Shown one piece after another: positions 44,557 to 53,494 of a DNA stretch of 64,000 nucleotides. Each line of letters begins with the position of its first letter. Position 1 is the first letter of the stretch. Position numbers and translations under genes: made by a program. Under the pieces are notes generated by a model, which saw only the letters and a program-made list of their open reading frames with translations, was not told the origin of the DNA and ran no database searches. Source of the DNA: Mitsuokella sp047974105 (lineage in GTDB: Bacteria; Bacillota; Negativicutes; Selenomonadales; Selenomonadaceae); contig NZ_JBHYRS010000002.1 of the NCBI RefSeq assembly GCF_047974105.1, positions 248,001 through 312,000 on the forward strand. The letters run 5' to 3'.

Positions 44557-44743
44557 GGGCGGGGGCATATGTTTCGCCTGCAGGGGGCGCAGCGCTTGGC
44601 CCGCAGGGCTGAGGGACAAACGTCAGATACTTCGCTGCGCGATGTCGGAACGCCGCGGCAGGCGGCGAACCGGCAAAAGAAGGACAACATGGCATGTCCC
44701 TCATTCAGCGGAGTCCCCGAAGCCGAAACATATGCCCCCGCCC
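44557..44743 (-). repeat. structured repeat element, copy B
   Basis: 187 bases, inverted relative to copy A and separated from it by 126 bases that hold a GCGTGTGCAGCC-TGTT-GGCTGTACACGC hairpin. Outer stem GGGCGGGGGCATATG, perfect and unrelated to A's. Second stem GAGGGACA/TGTCCCTC. The core hairpin CGCCGC-CTGCC-GCGGCG and the CCTGCAGGCGAAA end are conserved. Confidence 0.85.
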
Positions 44744-44789
44744 CTTGCCGTCATCCCCTCAACTTCACGAACTCAGACTCCACGTATTA

Positions 44790-45503
44790 TTAAAGGTCCG
44801 GACGAATCCCGGTCTTGCCGGTAAATTTATGGTAGCTTGCCCCTTTGCGGCGGCCCATGAGTTCGGCGAAGAGTTCCTCCGGCGAGATGTTGTGGTAGGC
44901 GAGCAGGACGAGGCAGTGGTACCAGAGGTCGCCCATTTCGTAGAGGATTTCTTTGCGGACATTGTTTTTCGAGGCGATGATGGTCTCGACGGCTTCCTCG
45001 CCGACTTTCTTGAGAATTTTATCCTGTCCTTTGTCGAACAGGTAATTCGTGTAGGAGCCTTCGACCGGATTGACACGGCGGTCCTGAATGACGTTGTAGA
45101 GCTCATAGAGGACCGTGGCGAGGTTGGCCTTTTTCTCCTCGGGGATGACGGCGACGCCCTTCTCCTCGCCGCCCATGAGTTTGCGGCCGCTGAAGCAGGT
45201 GTACGTGCCCGTATGGCAGGCGACGCCGGTCTGGTGTACGATGACGAGCAGGGTATCGCCGTCGCAGTCATAGGAGATTTCCTTGACTTTCTGGACGTTG
45301 CCGCTCGTTTCGCCCTTCTGCCAGAGTTTCTGGCGGCTGCGGCTGAAGAACCACGTGTAGCCCGTCTCGAGCGTCTTTTTCAGGGATTCTTCGTTCATAT
45401 AGGCCAGCATGAGCACCTGACCGTTTTCTTCCTGCACGACGGCCGGCACGAGGCCTTTTTCGTCAAATTTTACCATTGAAATATCAACATTTTGATTTTC
45501 CAT
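44790..45503 (-). CDS. hisIE: bifunctional phosphoribosyl-AMP cyclohydrolase / phosphoribosyl-ATP pyrophosphatase
   Basis: The product has 237 residues. HisI domain 1-120 with MNEESL, YDCDGDTLLV and the zinc cysteines in VACHTGTYTCF; HisE domain about 125-237 with KKVGEEAVE and DLWYHCLVLL. Steps 2 and 3 of histidine synthesis in one protein. Last gene of the operon; shares one base with the hisF stop. Confidence 0.95.
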   Translation of the reverse strand: MENQNVDISMVKFDEKGLVPAVVQEENGQVLMLAYMNEESLKKTLETGYTWFFSRSRQKLWQKGETSGNVQKVKEISYDCDGDTLLVIVHQTGVACHTGTYTCFSGRKLMGGEEKGVAVIPEEKKANLATVLYELYNVIQDRRVNPVEGSYTNYLFDKGQDKILKKVGEEAVETIIASKNNVRKEILYEMGDLWYHCLVLLAYHNISPEELFAELMGRRKGASYHKFTGKTGIRPDL

Positions 45504-46261
45504 CAGAATCTTACCTCCACTCCGCGGGATTTCAAGTATTCCTTGACCTGACGTACGGTGAACTGGCCGTAGTGGAAGACGGACGCCGCGAGTACGGCAT
45601 CGGCGTGGCCGAGGGTCAGGACATCGTAAAAGTGTTCGAGCTTGCCGGCGCCGCCCGAGGCGATGACCGGCACATTGACGGCATCGGAGACCGCGCGCGT
45701 GAGCTCGATGTCGTAGCCGTCCTTCGTGCCGTCGGCATCCATGCTCGTTAAGAGAATCTCGCCCGCGCCTAGACCTACGGCCTTCTTAACCCATTCGAGG
45801 CAGTCAAGGCCAGTCGGCGTGCGGCCGCCGTTGACATAGACTTCCCAGCGTCCTTCGCCGCAGCGGCGCGCATCGACGGCGAGCACCATGCACTGGCGGC
45901 CGAATTTTTCCGCGCCTTCTTTCAAAAGCTCCGGATTCTTGACGGCAGCCGTGTTCAGCGAGGTCTTGTCGGCACCGGCCTTGAGCATGCGGCGCATGTC
46001 TTCGACCGTGCGGATGCCGCCGCCGACGGTGAACGGGATGAACACCTTCGAGGCGCAGTCCTGCGCGACTTTGACCATCGTCTGGCGGTTGTCGCTCGAC
46101 GCGGTGATATCGAGGAACACGAGTTCGTCAGCGCGTTCTTCGTCGTAGCGGGCCGCGAGCTCAACAGGGTCGCCGGCATCGCGCAGGCCGACGAAGTTCG
46201 TGCCCTTGACGACGCGCCCGTCTTTGACATCAAGACAAGGGATAATACGTTTCGTATACAT
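45503..46261 (-). CDS. hisF: imidazole glycerol phosphate synthase, cyclase subunit
   Basis: A 252-residue TIM barrel with catalytic Asp11 in IIPCLDVKDGRVVKG and the second Asp in LAVDARR. It takes ammonia from HisH and PRFAR to give imidazole glycerol phosphate and AICAR. Adjacent to hisA and one gene from hisH. Confidence 0.96.
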   Translation of the reverse strand: MYTKRIIPCLDVKDGRVVKGTNFVGLRDAGDPVELAARYDEERADELVFLDITASSDNRQTMVKVAQDCASKVFIPFTVGGGIRTVEDMRRMLKAGADKTSLNTAAVKNPELLKEGAEKFGRQCMVLAVDARRCGEGRWEVYVNGGRTPTGLDCLEWVKKAVGLGAGEILLTSMDADGTKDGYDIELTRAVSDAVNVPVIASGGAGKLEHFYDVLTLGHADAVLAASVFHYGQFTVRQVKEYLKSRGVEVRF

Positions 46262-46266
46262 ATATT

Positions 46267-46998
46267 TTAGTCCTCCTTCGAGGCGATTGCAATGGCCTCG
46301 GCAAGGTCGAGCGTGCCCATGTAGATGGATTTGCCGACGATGACGCCCTCGATGCCGTCTTTTTCATAGGGCTTGAGGGCCTTGATGTCGTCGATGGACT
46401 TGACGCCGCCCGAGGCAACAATATTGACGCCGCTCTCGCGCGCGAGCTTGGCTGTGGCCTCGACGTTGACGCCGGCGAGCGTGCCGTCGCGCGAGATGTC
46501 CGTGTAGATAATCGTCTTGACACCGGCTTTTTTCATCTCTTTGGCGAGCACCGTGGCCTCGACATCGCCCGAGACGCCCCAGCCATCGACGGCGACGATG
46601 CCGTCCTTCGCGTCAATGCCGACGACGATGCGGTCGCCGTATTTTGCGCAGGCTTCTTTGACAAGCTCGGGGTTCCTTACAGCAACAGAGCCAAGGATTA
46701 CGCGGCGTACACCGAGTTTCAGCACATCGTCGATGTTTTCCATCGTGCGGATGCCGCCGCCGAGTTCGACGGGGATATCGACGGCCGCGAGGATTTTCTC
46801 GACGGTCGCGAGGTTCTGCGACTTGCCTTTGAGCGCGCCGTCAAGGTCGACGAGGTGCAGGAATTCTGCGCCCTGTGCCTGCCATTTTTTCGCCATTTCC
46901 TCGGGCTGATCGGAAAAGACCGTTTCTTTATCGAAATCGCCCTTCAACAGGCGCACGCATTTGCCGCCGCGGATGTCAATGGCTGGGAATATAAGCAT
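46267..46998 (-). CDS. hisA: ProFAR isomerase
   Basis: A 243-residue TIM barrel, homologous to HisF, with Asp8 in IFPAIDIRGGKCVRL and the second Asp in IYTDISRDGTL. Converts ProFAR to PRFAR. Start by AGGAGG (GGAGGAAATCCT). Confidence 0.96.
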   Translation of the reverse strand: MLIFPAIDIRGGKCVRLLKGDFDKETVFSDQPEEMAKKWQAQGAEFLHLVDLDGALKGKSQNLATVEKILAAVDIPVELGGGIRTMENIDDVLKLGVRRVILGSVAVRNPELVKEACAKYGDRIVVGIDAKDGIVAVDGWGVSGDVEATVLAKEMKKAGVKTIIYTDISRDGTLAGVNVEATAKLARESGVNIVASGGVKSIDDIKALKPYEKDGIEGVIVGKSIYMGTLDLAEAIAIASKED

Positions 46999-47038
46999 AG
47001 GATTTCCTCCTGTATCTTTTCTTGCAGAAACGAGGACC

Positions 47039-47650
47039 TCAGCCCTCGATGAAGTTTTTGAGAATAGCGAGGCCTACGTCGCCGGATTTTTCCGGATGGA
47101 ACTGTGTGGCCTGAATGTTGCCGAGGGCCACGGACGCCGTCAGCGTCTCGCCGTATTCCGTTGTCGAAGTGATGACGCTCTTGTCGTCCGGCACGGCGTG
47201 GTAGCTGTGCACGAAATAGACGTACGGCTTTTCGGAAAGTCCCTTGAAGAGGTCGATGGGCTCTCTCTTTTCGCGGACCTTGATGGAATTCCAGCCCATG
47301 TGCGGCACCTTGAGGCCCGGCGCGTTGATTTTCTTCACCATGCCGTGGATGAGGCCGAGGCCTTTGGCCCCGGGGCTCTCCTCGCTGCCGTCAAAGAGAA
47401 TCTGCAGACCGACGCAGATGCCTAAGAGCGGTTTGCCGGCGGCAATCGACTCCTTGAGCACGGGAATCAGGCCGCTTTCCTCGAGATTTTTCATGCAGTC
47501 GCCAAAGGCACCGACGCCCGGCAGCACGATTTTTTCCGCCTGACGGATGATGTTTTCGTCGTTCGTGACACGGGCATCGGCGCCGAGGGCTGCAAAGGCC
47601 TTCTCGACACTGAAGAGGTTGCCGACGCCGTAATCAATGATTGCAATCAT
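47039..47650 (-). CDS. hisH: imidazole glycerol phosphate synthase, glutaminase subunit
   Basis: A 203-residue class I glutamine amidotransferase: nucleophile Cys79 in GICVGLQ, His and Glu in QFHPEKS near the end. Supplies ammonia to HisF. Standard length, 12 bases after hisB. Confidence 0.96.
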   Translation of the reverse strand: MIAIIDYGVGNLFSVEKAFAALGADARVTNDENIIRQAEKIVLPGVGAFGDCMKNLEESGLIPVLKESIAAGKPLLGICVGLQILFDGSEESPGAKGLGLIHGMVKKINAPGLKVPHMGWNSIKVREKREPIDLFKGLSEKPYVYFVHSYHAVPDDKSVITSTTEYGETLTASVALGNIQATQFHPEKSGDVGLAILKNFIEG

Positions 47651-47662
47651 GAATATGCCCCC

Positions 47663-48247
47663 TTATAAAGAGCCCTTCGTCGACGGGATGCCGTCGACAC
47701 GCGGGTCTTTTTCACAGGCAATGCGCAGCGCGTGGCCAAGGGCCTTGAAGATGGCCTCGACCTTGTGGTGCGAGTTCTTGCCGTAAAGTACCTTGACGTG
47801 CAGCGTGATGCCGGCGTTGACGGCGAAGGCGCGCAGGAATTCCTCCGTGAGCTCCGTGTCAAAGCCGCCGATCATCGGGGCCATCTCGCCGCCGTCGTAG
47901 ACGAGGAACGGACGGCCGCTGATATCGAGCGAGACAAAGGCCAATGCTTCGTCCATCGGCAGGTAGAATGTGCCGTAGCGGCGGATGCCCTTTTTGTCGC
48001 CAATGGCCTGCTTGAAGGCCTGACCGAGCGTAATGCCGATGTCTTCGACGCTGTGGTGGCCGTCGACGTCAATGTCGCCGTCGCAGGCCAGCGTCAAATC
48101 GAGAAGACCATGAGCCGTCATAAGGTTCAGCATATGGTCAAAAAAGCCGATGCCCGAGTCAATGACGCCGTGGCCGTTGCCGTCGAGATTCAGGATGAGC
48201 TTGACGTTCGTTTCGGCCGTCTTGCGCTCTACCGTTGCTGTGCGCAT
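47663..48247 (-). CDS. hisB: imidazoleglycerol-phosphate dehydratase
   Basis: A 194-residue monofunctional dehydratase with the metal-binding HMLNLMTAHG, DGHHSVEDIGI and GKNSHHKVEA motifs. No phosphatase domain is fused, so histidinol phosphatase must be elsewhere, possibly the HD protein or a PHP enzyme outside the window. ATG at 48247 with GGGAGG upstream. Confidence 0.95.
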   Translation of the reverse strand: MRTATVERKTAETNVKLILNLDGNGHGVIDSGIGFFDHMLNLMTAHGLLDLTLACDGDIDVDGHHSVEDIGITLGQAFKQAIGDKKGIRRYGTFYLPMDEALAFVSLDISGRPFLVYDGGEMAPMIGGFDTELTEEFLRAFAVNAGITLHVKVLYGKNSHHKVEAIFKALGHALRIACEKDPRVDGIPSTKGSL

Positions 48248-48249
48248 GC

Positions 48250-49323
48250 TCAGGCCCTCCCTTCCGTGAATGCCTTGAAGTAGCTGTACCACGTGTCGTT
48301 CTCCTCGCGGCGGCCCATGGAAATGCGCAGGCAGTTCTTGAGGCCCGGTGCACTGCCGAAATGACGCACGCCGATGCCCTTCGACTCAAAGAGTTCGTTG
48401 AGTTCCTTGGCCTTGTCGTATTTGACGAGGATGAAATTCGTCTCGGACGGGTAAACCTTAACACCCGGCAGCTTCTTGAGCTCTTCCTGCATGCGTTTGC
48501 GCTCCGAAATCATGATCTGGATGTGCGGCACGAATTCCTGGCGCATCTGGTAGCAGATGTCGGCCGTGACGAGCGAGAGGACGTTCATGTGGTACGGCAT
48601 GTAGGATTTGTCAATCATCGTGACGATTTTCTCGTCGGCCAGCATGTAGCCGACACGGCACGAGGCAAGGCCGTAGGCCTTCGAGAACGTGCGCGCGATA
48701 ATCATGTTCGGGTATTTCTTGAGGAGGCCCATGGCCGACTTGCCGTAGAATTCCATATAGGCTTCATCGACGAGGAACGCGCAGTCAGCCGGCAAATTCT
48801 TCGCGATGTATTCAATCTGCTCCACCGTGAAGGCATTGCCCGTCGGGTTGTTCGGGTTGCAGATGACGGCGAGTCTTGCCTTTTCATCGACGGCGGTCTT
48901 GATGAACTTGTCGAGGTCGAGGGAATAATCATCCTCAGAAAGGGCTACAGGCACGCCCGTGGCCTCGGCGGCCTTCGAGTAAATCGGATACATCGAGAAC
49001 GACGGCCACGGATAGACGATTTTGGCCTCCGGCGAACCGCCGAAGCAGTAGAACAGCTTCTCGATGATTTCCGACGAGCCGCTGCCAATCAGCACGTTTT
49101 CGCGCTGCATGCCGAAGTTGCGGGCAATCTGGTCGCGCAGGTCGTCGTATTCTTCATTCGGGTAGCGGTTGAACGCAACGCGCGACAGGCGCGTCATCAC
49201 GCGCTCCTCGACGAGCGGCGGCAGGCTCAGGTTGCATTCGTTGGCATTGACTTTAATGTCCCACGGGCGTTCGACCACATCGTAGGACGGCATATCGGCA
49301 AGGCCGTTTCTATAGTTCAGCAT
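48250..49323 (-). CDS. hisC: histidinol-phosphate aminotransferase
   Basis: A 357-residue PLP fold-type I aminotransferase: ANECNLSLPP near the start, NPNNPTGN, and the PLP lysine in RTFSKAYGLASCRVGY. The ATG is preceded by the recurrent TATAATAGGAAGGAAA sequence, which supplies the ribosome site and perhaps an internal -10 box. Confidence 0.94.
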   Translation of the reverse strand: MLNYRNGLADMPSYDVVERPWDIKVNANECNLSLPPLVEERVMTRLSRVAFNRYPNEEYDDLRDQIARNFGMQRENVLIGSGSSEIIEKLFYCFGGSPEAKIVYPWPSFSMYPIYSKAAEATGVPVALSEDDYSLDLDKFIKTAVDEKARLAVICNPNNPTGNAFTVEQIEYIAKNLPADCAFLVDEAYMEFYGKSAMGLLKKYPNMIIARTFSKAYGLASCRVGYMLADEKIVTMIDKSYMPYHMNVLSLVTADICYQMRQEFVPHIQIMISERKRMQEELKKLPGVKVYPSETNFILVKYDKAKELNELFESKGIGVRHFGSAPGLKNCLRISMGRREENDTWYSYFKAFTEGRA

Positions 49324-49330
49324 AAGGCAG

Positions 49331-49348
49331 TTTCCTTCCTATTATATA
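49331..49348 (-). repeat. recurring 18-mer TATATAATAGGAAGGAAA, copy 4
   Basis: Directly upstream of hisC. The purine run is the likely ribosome site for its ATG. The TATAAT box could give internal transcription, though then very little leader would remain. Confidence 0.7.
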
Positions 49349-49383
49349 TTAGATGGGCTTGATTGAGATTGATGCAGTACACC

Positions 49384-49418
49384 CCCTCAGTCAGCTGCGC
49401 TGACAGCTCCCCCTGAGG
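49384..49418. repeat. palindromic intergenic hairpin
   Basis: CCTCAG/CTGAGG arms enclosing GTCAGC-TGC-GCTGAC, in the 157-bp gap between hisD and hisC. Similar palindromes are spread through intergenic regions of many gut Firmicutes; here it may punctuate the his transcript. Confidence 0.5.
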
Positions 49419-49480
49419 TGGAGCCTTTTTACGAGTTGAACTGCTTGTCCGCCTCTTGCAAAGCAGAGTACCGAAAAGAT

Positions 49481-50815
49481 TCAGCGGCGGATGCGGATGG
49501 CGTTGGCGTGAGCCTGCAGGCCTTCCGTCTCGGCGAGGCGGATGATGTCGTCACTGACATCGGCGAGGGCCGGCTGCGTGTACGAGATAATGCTCGTGCG
49601 CTTCATGAACGTCTCGACATTCAGCACCGAATAGTAGCGGGCCGTGCCGCCCGTCGGCAGGACGTGGTTCGGACCGGCGAAATAATCGCCGAGTGGCTCC
49701 GGCGAATAAGCGCCGAGGAAGACGGCGCCGGCATGGCGCACGTACGGCAGCAGCTGGAACGGCTGGGCCGTCAGAAGCTCCATGTGCTCTGGGGCCGAGA
49801 CATTGGCAAAGCGCATGGCCTGCATCATGTCGTCGGCGACGACAATCAGGCCGTTGCGGTCAAGCGAGGCCTGCGCGATTTCCTTGCGCGGGAGTTTCGC
49901 CAGCTGTTTTTCGGCTTCGGCCGCGACTTTTTCGGCGAGCTCGGCGTCGTCCGTGATGACGATGCTCGAAGCAAGGGGGTCGTGCTCGGCCTGGCTCAGC
50001 ATATCGGCGGCCGTGTAAACCGGGTCTGCCGTTTTGTCGGCGACGATGAGAATCTCGCTCGGGCCCGCGAGCATATCGATATCGACATGGCCGTAGACTT
50101 CTTTTTTGGCGAGCGTGACGAAGATGTTGCCCGGGCCCGTGATTTTATCGACGCGCGGAATCGTCTCCGTGCCAAACGCCATGGCCGCGATGGCCTGTGC
50201 GCCGCCGATTTTGTAGATTTTCTTAACGCCGGCTGCGCGGGCCGCAATGAGGACGTACGGATTGATCTTGCCGTTTTTCGGCGGCACCATCATGATGATC
50301 TCGCCGACGCCTGCGACAGACGCCGGTACGGCGTTCATGATGACCGAGGAAGGATAAGCGGCCGTGCCGCCCGGCACGTAAATGCCGACGCGGTCAAGCG
50401 GGATGATGGCCTGTCCGAGAATCGAGCCCTTCTCGCGGTACGTCATCCACGAATTCGGTTTCTGCTCCTGATGGTAGCGGCGGACGTTGGCGGCGGCTTT
50501 GCGCAGCGACTCGACGACGGCGGGGTCAGCGGCTTCTTCTGCGGCCTTGTACTCCTCTTCCGTCACGAGGAAGTCCTCGGGCTTGTAATCGACCTTGTCG
50601 ATGAGCTTCGTGTAGCGGATGACGGCGGCGTCGCCCTCGCGGCGCACATCGCCGACAATCTGGCGCACGAGCTCGGCAGCCGTCATATCGCGGCCAAACG
50701 TCTTTTTATTGGCCTCGCGGATTTTCGGATTCAGCTCGACTTCATCAAATGCCGCTTTCGTCAGCATTTTCTCTATGGCATATTCCCCAACTTCACTGGC
50801 TTTGACAATCTTCAT
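49481..50815 (-). CDS. hisD: histidinol dehydrogenase
   Basis: A 444-residue zinc enzyme oxidising histidinol to histidine in two NAD-dependent steps. Motifs: YVPGGTAAYPSSVIMNAVPA, AGPSEILIVAD, SQAEHDPLASS and HVLPTGGTARY. Somewhat longer at the N-terminus than the minimal family, otherwise standard. Confidence 0.96.
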   Translation of the reverse strand: MKIVKASEVGEYAIEKMLTKAAFDEVELNPKIREANKKTFGRDMTAAELVRQIVGDVRREGDAAVIRYTKLIDKVDYKPEDFLVTEEEYKAAEEAADPAVVESLRKAAANVRRYHQEQKPNSWMTYREKGSILGQAIIPLDRVGIYVPGGTAAYPSSVIMNAVPASVAGVGEIIMMVPPKNGKINPYVLIAARAAGVKKIYKIGGAQAIAAMAFGTETIPRVDKITGPGNIFVTLAKKEVYGHVDIDMLAGPSEILIVADKTADPVYTAADMLSQAEHDPLASSIVITDDAELAEKVAAEAEKQLAKLPRKEIAQASLDRNGLIVVADDMMQAMRFANVSAPEHMELLTAQPFQLLPYVRHAGAVFLGAYSPEPLGDYFAGPNHVLPTGGTARYYSVLNVETFMKRTSIISYTQPALADVSDDIIRLAETEGLQAHANAIRIRR

Positions 50816-50893
50816 GATTTACTTCCTCGCTTTCTCATGCCTTTTGGCTCTTGCTATGGTTACGATTTTACCGGTTATTTCTTTTCCGCTTCT

Positions 50894-51568
50894 TTAGGCT
50901 TCTTTTTTCGCCTGCTCCTCAAGCTCGAGGATTTTGCGCAGCTCCTCGGTGAGCTGGTGGATGCGGTCGAACTTCAATTTAAAGCTCACGCGGTTGACGA
51001 TCAGGCGGGCCGTCGCGTCGAGGATGTAGGCGATTTCCTCGAGGTCGTTTTCACGGAGCGTCGTACCCGTCTCGACGATATCGACGATGCTCTCGGAGAG
51101 ACCGACAATCGGGCCGAGCTCGATGGAGCCGTTGAGTTTGATGTATTCCATCTGCATGCCGTGCTTGTTGAAGAACTGTTCGGCAATGTGCGGGAACTTC
51201 GTCGCGACGCGCGTATGGTCGTAATCAATGAGTTTTCCACGTTTCTCCGCCTTTGGTACAGCCATCATAAGGTGGCAGCGGCCAAAGCCGAGGTCGAGGA
51301 GCTCGTAGACGTCTTTGCCGGACTCAAGCAGCACGTCCTTGCCGATGACGCCGATATCGGCGGCGCCGTATTCGACGTAGGTCGGCACATCGGCCGTCTT
51401 GGAGACGATAAAGCGGATTTTCTTTTCTTCGTTCGTGATGACCAGCTTGCGCGACTTGTCCGAAAGTCCCTCTGCCGTATAGCCTGCCTTGGCAAGAAGC
51501 TCTGCTGAAAGCCAGAAGAGCTTGCCTTTCGGCAGTGCGATGGTCAAATAATCCATGTTGTTCTTCAT
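50894..51568 (-). CDS. hisG: ATP phosphoribosyltransferase, short form catalytic subunit
   Basis: A 224-residue HisG-S: LTIALPKGKLF at the start, then VIGKDVLLE and VDIVETGTTLREN. Short HisG lacks the regulatory domain and needs HisZ, which is encoded 0.7 kb upstream. Start by GGAGAGGGAAT. First step of the pathway. Confidence 0.95.
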   Translation of the reverse strand: MKNNMDYLTIALPKGKLFWLSAELLAKAGYTAEGLSDKSRKLVITNEEKKIRFIVSKTADVPTYVEYGAADIGVIGKDVLLESGKDVYELLDLGFGRCHLMMAVPKAEKRGKLIDYDHTRVATKFPHIAEQFFNKHGMQMEYIKLNGSIELGPIVGLSESIVDIVETGTTLRENDLEEIAYILDATARLIVNRVSFKLKFDRIHQLTEELRKILELEEQAKKEA

Positions 51569-51742
51569 ATTCCCTCTCCTATTCGGATCTCTGGATTTTT
51601 ATTCTTTATCTAGCTAAAGGATTTCGATGAACCTTATGTTAACACCGAAATCGCGATTCGTCAAGAAATTTGCTAAAAATGTTTGGCTGTGCATGTGAAG
51701 AAGACAAACATTGCTCTAAAAAAGAGGTTTCTGCCGCAAAAC

Positions 51743-52264
51743 TTAGTTCTGTTCGTCGGCAGCGCGCAGGATTTTGAGAACCTCACTGTCGCCTGCCTGC
51801 TCTTTTTCGTGATGATGCGCGATGACGGCCGCTTCTTCTTCAAGGCCGATGGCCTTGAGCTTCTCTGCGCCGATGGCCGGATGATGGCGGTAGACGTAAA
51901 GGGCATGGCCGATGGGGTCCTGCTTTTTTTGCCACGCTGCGGAGAGCCTTGGCAGATAATGCGTCATAAGCACGGCCATGACCTTGCCCATGATGTTGAG
52001 GTCGCCCTTGACGCGGCCGACATCGTGCAGCAGGGCGCAGCGCAGCAAAAACTCTTTCTGCTCCGCCGCAAGCCCCCGCTCCTCTGCCATCTTCAGCGCT
52101 GTAAACGCGACATTTCGCACATGGACCTGATCGGCCGGATGCATGGCAAAGAAAAGCGGCAGGGCCTTTTCCGGCAGATGATGACGGACAAAATCATAAT
52201 CCTCACTCGTCATCCTCTGCGTGACGGCGCGCACAAACTGCCGGACGCGCTTATAGGCACTCAT
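51743..52264 (-). CDS. HD-domain phosphohydrolase
   Basis: A 173-residue HD-superfamily metal hydrolase: HVRNVAFTALKMA, then LLRCALLHDVGR with the HD pair, HHPAIGAEKL and AVIAHHHEKEQA. It overlaps the hisZ stop by 4 bases, so it is part of the his operon. It is not one of the classic his genes. A phosphatase role, even histidinol-phosphate dephosphorylation, is possible but unproven. Confidence 0.8.
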   Translation of the reverse strand: MSAYKRVRQFVRAVTQRMTSEDYDFVRHHLPEKALPLFFAMHPADQVHVRNVAFTALKMAEERGLAAEQKEFLLRCALLHDVGRVKGDLNIMGKVMAVLMTHYLPRLSAAWQKKQDPIGHALYVYRHHPAIGAEKLKAIGLEEEAAVIAHHHEKEQAGDSEVLKILRAADEQN

Positions 52265-53445
52265 GCGAGGTAGATGAGGCTTTCATAGCCCTTGGCACTC
52301 TGCTGGGCCCCGGCCTCCTCTTTCTCCTGTGCGGAAAGTGCGAGCTCGACGACCTTGCCCTCGGCGCGCAGTTCCTGTGCCTTGACGATGGCATCGTGTT
52401 CGCGGCCCGGCGCGTACGAAAGGAAAATGTCCTTCGGCTTGTCCGGCTTTTCGAGGCCCTGACGCGTCAGGGCGAGCAGGATGCGCTCAATGCCGATGGC
52501 AAAGCCCGTCGCAGGGCAGGCACTGCCGAAATCCGAGAGCAGATGGTCGTAGCGGCCGCCGCCCGCAAGCGGGAAGCCGAGTTCCGGCGTGTAGGCCTCG
52601 AAGACCATGCCCGTGTAGTAGCTGAAATCGCGGATGATGCCGAGGTCGAAACGCACGTATTTTTCGACGCCGTAGTCCTTCAGCAGACGGTAAATCTCGC
52701 CGAGGTTGTCGAGGGCGCGGCGGCTCTGTTCGTTGAGGGCCAGTGCATAGCTCTTTTTGAGCAGCTCCGCGCCGCCGCTCAATACCGGCAGCTGGTTCAG
52801 GGCTTCTTTTGACTTGTCCGGCAGGTCGAGGGCTGCGACGACATTGCGGTACGTCACGAGGTCGTGTTTTTCAAGCGCCGTCTGCAGCTTGCCCTTGACC
52901 TCATCACTCAGGTGGAACTGGTTCATGATGCCCGAAGCGAACTCGACCTGGCCGAGGCAGATCGTGAAGTCGCTGAGACCCGCGCGCAGAAGGCCCTGAA
53001 TGGCAAGGGCGATGACCTCGGCATCGGCAAAGGCCGTCGCACTGCCCATGAGCTCGACGCCGGCCTGATGGAACTCGCACTGACGGCCGGCCTGCGTCTG
53101 CTCATAGCGGAAGACGCTGCTGACATAGGAGAGCTTCAGAGGCTGCGGATAATCGCGCAGGCGGCTCGCGGCGAGGCGCGCAATCGGCGTCGTCATCTCG
53201 TGGCGCAGCGCGAGCGTGCGGTTGTCCTTGTCAAAGAGCTTGAAAAGATGCGGCTCTAAGGCGTGGCTCGAGCCGAGCGTCAGATTGTCGAGGTATTCGA
53301 TGGTCGGCGTCACGACTTCATCGTAGCCCCACTCGGCAAACAGCGTCGCGAGCTCCGTCTCAATCGCGCGCTTCTCGGCAGCCTCCACCGGCAGAAAATC
53401 GCGCATGCCATACGGGATCTCAAGGGTCAGTCTTTCTTTGTCCAT
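52261..53445 (-). CDS. hisZ: ATP phosphoribosyltransferase regulatory subunit
   Basis: A 394-residue HisRS paralogue: class II core with GMRDFLPVEA, the RHEMTTPIARLAA motif 2 region, FRYEQTQAGRQCEFHQ and GGRYDHLL. It lacks a full tRNA-binding domain. Forms the hetero-octamer with short HisG and carries histidine feedback control. Confidence 0.94.
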   Translation of the reverse strand: MDKERLTLEIPYGMRDFLPVEAAEKRAIETELATLFAEWGYDEVVTPTIEYLDNLTLGSSHALEPHLFKLFDKDNRTLALRHEMTTPIARLAASRLRDYPQPLKLSYVSSVFRYEQTQAGRQCEFHQAGVELMGSATAFADAEVIALAIQGLLRAGLSDFTICLGQVEFASGIMNQFHLSDEVKGKLQTALEKHDLVTYRNVVAALDLPDKSKEALNQLPVLSGGAELLKKSYALALNEQSRRALDNLGEIYRLLKDYGVEKYVRFDLGIIRDFSYYTGMVFEAYTPELGFPLAGGGRYDHLLSDFGSACPATGFAIGIERILLALTRQGLEKPDKPKDIFLSYAPGREHDAIVKAQELRAEGKVVELALSAQEKEEAGAQQSAKGYESLIYLA

Positions 53446-53494
53446 TTCTTTGTCTCCTATCTCAGCTTACTCAGCTTATCTTTTTTATCATCTT

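Noticed and set aside
44247..44743. Integron attC sites or a group II intron as explanation for elements A to D
   Set aside because: No RYYYAAC/GTTRRRY core sites, no integrase, no reverse transcriptase and no domain V-like motif were seen. The elements are also too long and too conserved inside for attC.
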